This document shows positions 12,403-14,016 of a DNA stretch of 14,016 nucleotides, in pieces. Made by a program: the position numbers and the translations under genes. Source of the stretch: CAYVFM01 sp964546375. Its GTDB lineage: Bacteria; Gemmatimonadota; Gemmatimonadetes; Palauibacterales; Palauibacteraceae. The notes below the pieces were generated by a model that searched no databases, was not told where the DNA came from, and saw nothing but the letters and a program-made list of their open reading frames with translations. The first letter of the stretch is position 1, and each line of letters starts with the position of its first letter. The DNA is taken from the NCBI GenBank assembly GCA_964546375.1, contig CAZJJO010000053.1, positions 1 to 14,016 of the forward strand. The letters are read 5' to 3'.

Positions 12403-14016
12403 CTGTCGTCTCCCTCGTCGTCCGAGTCTCGGTGCCTCGCTTCGTCGGTCGCTTCGTCGCTCGCCTCGTCCTCCCGCCGCCTCCGAGCGCGCCGGGTGAG
12501 GAACACGCCCAGCCCGCCGGTGAGGAGGACCGCGGCCAGCGGGACCGCGTAGACCGCCGGCCCCGTCGGCTCCTCCAGCACCAGGAAGTACCAGCTGCTC
12601 ACCGCCCCCCGGGTCTCGTCCTCCCCGTTGTCGCCGTCCCAGGCGAAGAACGCCGTCGGGACGGCCACGCCGGCCGGGAAGCCGATCCGGCGGTCCCCCT
12701 CGGCCGTGAGGGAGCGCCGGAAGGTGACGCTCCACCGGCCCGCCTCCCAGACGGCCGAGCCCTCCAGCCCGTTCCCCTCCAGCTCCGAGGCGGTCCCCAG
12801 GCCGCTGGCCACCGCCTCGCGGTGACCCGATTCGCTGTTCCACCGCCACAGGTACACGGGCCGCTGGGAGCTGCCCATCAGAAAGTAGGGGCGCTCCCGG
12901 CCCTCGGGCACGCTCGTGGGGAACTGTACGGCCAGGCGGTCGGCCAGCGGCTCCGTGGGGATGGGCGTGCCGTCGTCGAACATGACGTCCGCCACCTTCC
13001 GCCGCCACTCCCGCCAGGCCGAGTCCGGGCTCGAGGACGGGTCGTTCCACGCCACCCGCAGCACGATCTCGCTGCCGTCGTGGACCCCCTGCACCCAGAT
13101 CCCGTCCACCCTCGGCTCGAACTGCCGGGGACGCTCGATCACCTGGCCCGCCAGGGGGAACCAGAAGCGCCCGACCTCCGACCACGCCGGGTCGCCGGGG
13201 CCCTCGGGCAGGGAGCCCTCGACCCGCTCGACCCGGACGGCGTCCCGGACGCGCGGCGGCGAGCGCTCGGGCCCCAGGCTCCGGACGTAGTGGGCCAGGT
13301 TCCAGAGGTCCTCCTCGTCCACCACGTCCGAGGCGACCGCGTCCGCCTGGGTCGGCATCGGCGTGCCGTCCAGGCCCGTCAGGAAGCGGGCGTGGATCTC
13401 CTCCACCGAGCTGCCGCCGTTGAAGGTCCAGGGCTCGGTCAGGTCGGCCGCCCGGATCGGCCGCTCCCGCCAGTCCTCCAGCGTCGGCGCCGAGGCCCCG
13501 TCCCCGCGGCCGGCCTGGCCGTGGCATCGGTAGCACTCCAGCTCCTCGTAGACCTGGCGGCCCGCCTCGATCGCCTCCTCGCCGCCGCCGGGGTCCTCGC
13601 CCAGGTCGACGGGCTCGGGCGGATCGCCGCGGCCGAAGAAGCGGGAGAAGGACTTCAGGTAGGCGATCAGGTCGTCCATCTCCGAGCGGCTCAGGTCGGG
13701 CCACCCGGGCATGGTCGTGCCGGGGACGCCCTCGCGGATCACCTCCCGCAGGTCCTCGTCGGTGGGGAGCCGTCCGCTGGACGTGGTGCGGATCTGATAG
13801 CGGGCCTCCGTGAAGTCGCGCGGCCGGGGCAGCATCCGGTCGGCCGCCGGCCCGTCGCCCTCGCCCTCGGCCCCGTGGCACTCCTGGCACCAGCGCCGGT
13901 AGATCTCCTCGCCCCGCTCGGCGTCCTGGCCGGCCAGCCCCGCCGGGGCGACGGCCAGGAGGAGCCCGCACGCGGCCGCGGCGGCGAGCCGGCCCGGCCA
14001 CCCGCGGCGCGCCCCG
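12399..14016 (-). CDS. Membrane-anchored diheme cytochrome c with ethylbenzene-dehydrogenase-like domain (5' end cut by window)
   Basis: The frame stays open to the right edge, so the start codon lies outside; 538 residues are visible, counted from the edge. They begin within a signal peptide (hydrophobic core about 10-28, likely cleavage after AGLA). A first cytochrome c domain has CQECH (43-47) and axial Met102 (TTMPGW). A second has CYRCH (161-165) and probable Met220 (GTPMP). Residues about 255-485 resemble the heme-b-binding gamma subunit of ethylbenzene dehydrogenase/DMSO-reductase-type enzymes; Met380 in YFLMGSSQRPVYLWRW is a possible heme ligand. One membrane helix (487-506) is followed by an Arg-rich stop and a very acidic cytoplasmic tail. 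An internal ATG at 13835 is not the start, since it would remove the first heme site and the export signal. As first visible gene of the oxidase operon it is a likely electron donor to CuA. Confidence 0.9.
   Translation of the reverse strand, partial: GARRGWPGRLAAAAACGLLLAVAPAGLAGQDAERGEEIYRRWCQECHGAEGEGDGPAADRMLPRPRDFTEARYQIRTTSSGRLPTDEDLREVIREGVPGTTMPGWPDLSRSEMDDLIAYLKSFSRFFGRGDPPEPVDLGEDPGGGEEAIEAGRQVYEELECYRCHGQAGRGDGASAPTLEDWRERPIRAADLTEPWTFNGGSSVEEIHARFLTGLDGTPMPTQADAVASDVVDEEDLWNLAHYVRSLGPERSPPRVRDAVRVERVEGSLPEGPGDPAWSEVGRFWFPLAGQVIERPRQFEPRVDGIWVQGVHDGSEIVLRVAWNDPSSSPDSAWREWRRKVADVMFDDGTPIPTEPLADRLAVQFPTSVPEGRERPYFLMGSSQRPVYLWRWNSESGHREAVASGLGTASELEGNGLEGSAVWEAGRWSVTFRRSLTAEGDRRIGFPAGVAVPTAFFAWDGDNGEDETRGAVSSWYFLVLEEPTGPAVYAVPLAAVLLTGGLGVFLTRRARRRREDEASDEATDEARHRDSDDEGDDR

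Overview
The window is very GC-rich (clearly above 70% by eye) and gene-dense, with strong coding bias at third codon positions. It looks like chromosomal housekeeping DNA of an aerobic bacterium that makes heme by the coproporphyrin (HemQ) route. The 16S 5' end, the style of the aa3-oxidase operon (diheme cytochrome c with an ethylbenzene-dehydrogenase-like domain, copper lipoprotein, CoxB, CtaD, CtaE, CtaF, DUF420, CtaB) and the protein sequences suggest a Gemmatimonadota-like lineage. This placement is from memory of the families and is tentative: a deep actinobacterial or other GC-rich phylum is not excluded. The full 16S gene just outside the left edge would settle it.

Left part (1-2514): the 5' end of a 16S rRNA gene on the minus strand, with a well-formed rrn control region. 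It has a sigma70-type promoter (TTGACA, 17 bp, TAGGAT), then a boxB-like hairpin and a boxA-like antitermination sequence in the leader. Upstream on the same strand are a SlpA/SlyD-type FKBP peptidyl-prolyl isomerase and a tRNA-His gene. On the plus strand, ychF follows, an Obg-like nucleotide-binding protein of the translation apparatus.

Middle (2515-4060): a TM2-domain membrane protein with a winged-helix-like tail on the plus strand. Next is a non-coding convergent gap filled by a perfect 145-bp tandem repeat (about 2.5 copies), ending in a long inverted repeat. Then comes a small unrecognised acidic protein on the minus strand, divergent from hemQ.

Right part (4061-14016): hemQ (plus) meets, 13 bases apart, the end of a long minus-strand respiratory operon. 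Read in its own direction, from the right edge leftward, this operon encodes: a membrane-anchored diheme cytochrome c (5' end cut by the window); a cupredoxin-like lipoprotein overlapping it by ATGA; CoxB with a CuA site; CtaD with all heme/CuB ligands and both proton channels; CtaE; CtaF; a DUF420 (CtaM-like) assembly protein with an unusual N-terminal extension; an internally duplicated eight-helix membrane protein of unknown function; and CtaB, heme O synthase. HemQ makes heme b, CtaB farnesylates it toward heme a, the DUF420 protein probably helps mature the oxidase, and the cytochrome c and copper lipoprotein are plausible electron donors to CuA. CtaA (heme A synthase) and Sco/CtaG copper chaperones are not in the window.

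The most unusual items are the 145-bp structured repeat, the duplicated membrane protein embedded in the oxidase operon, the DUF420 protein with a CtaB-like N-terminal piece, and the paired cytochrome/cupredoxin donor module.
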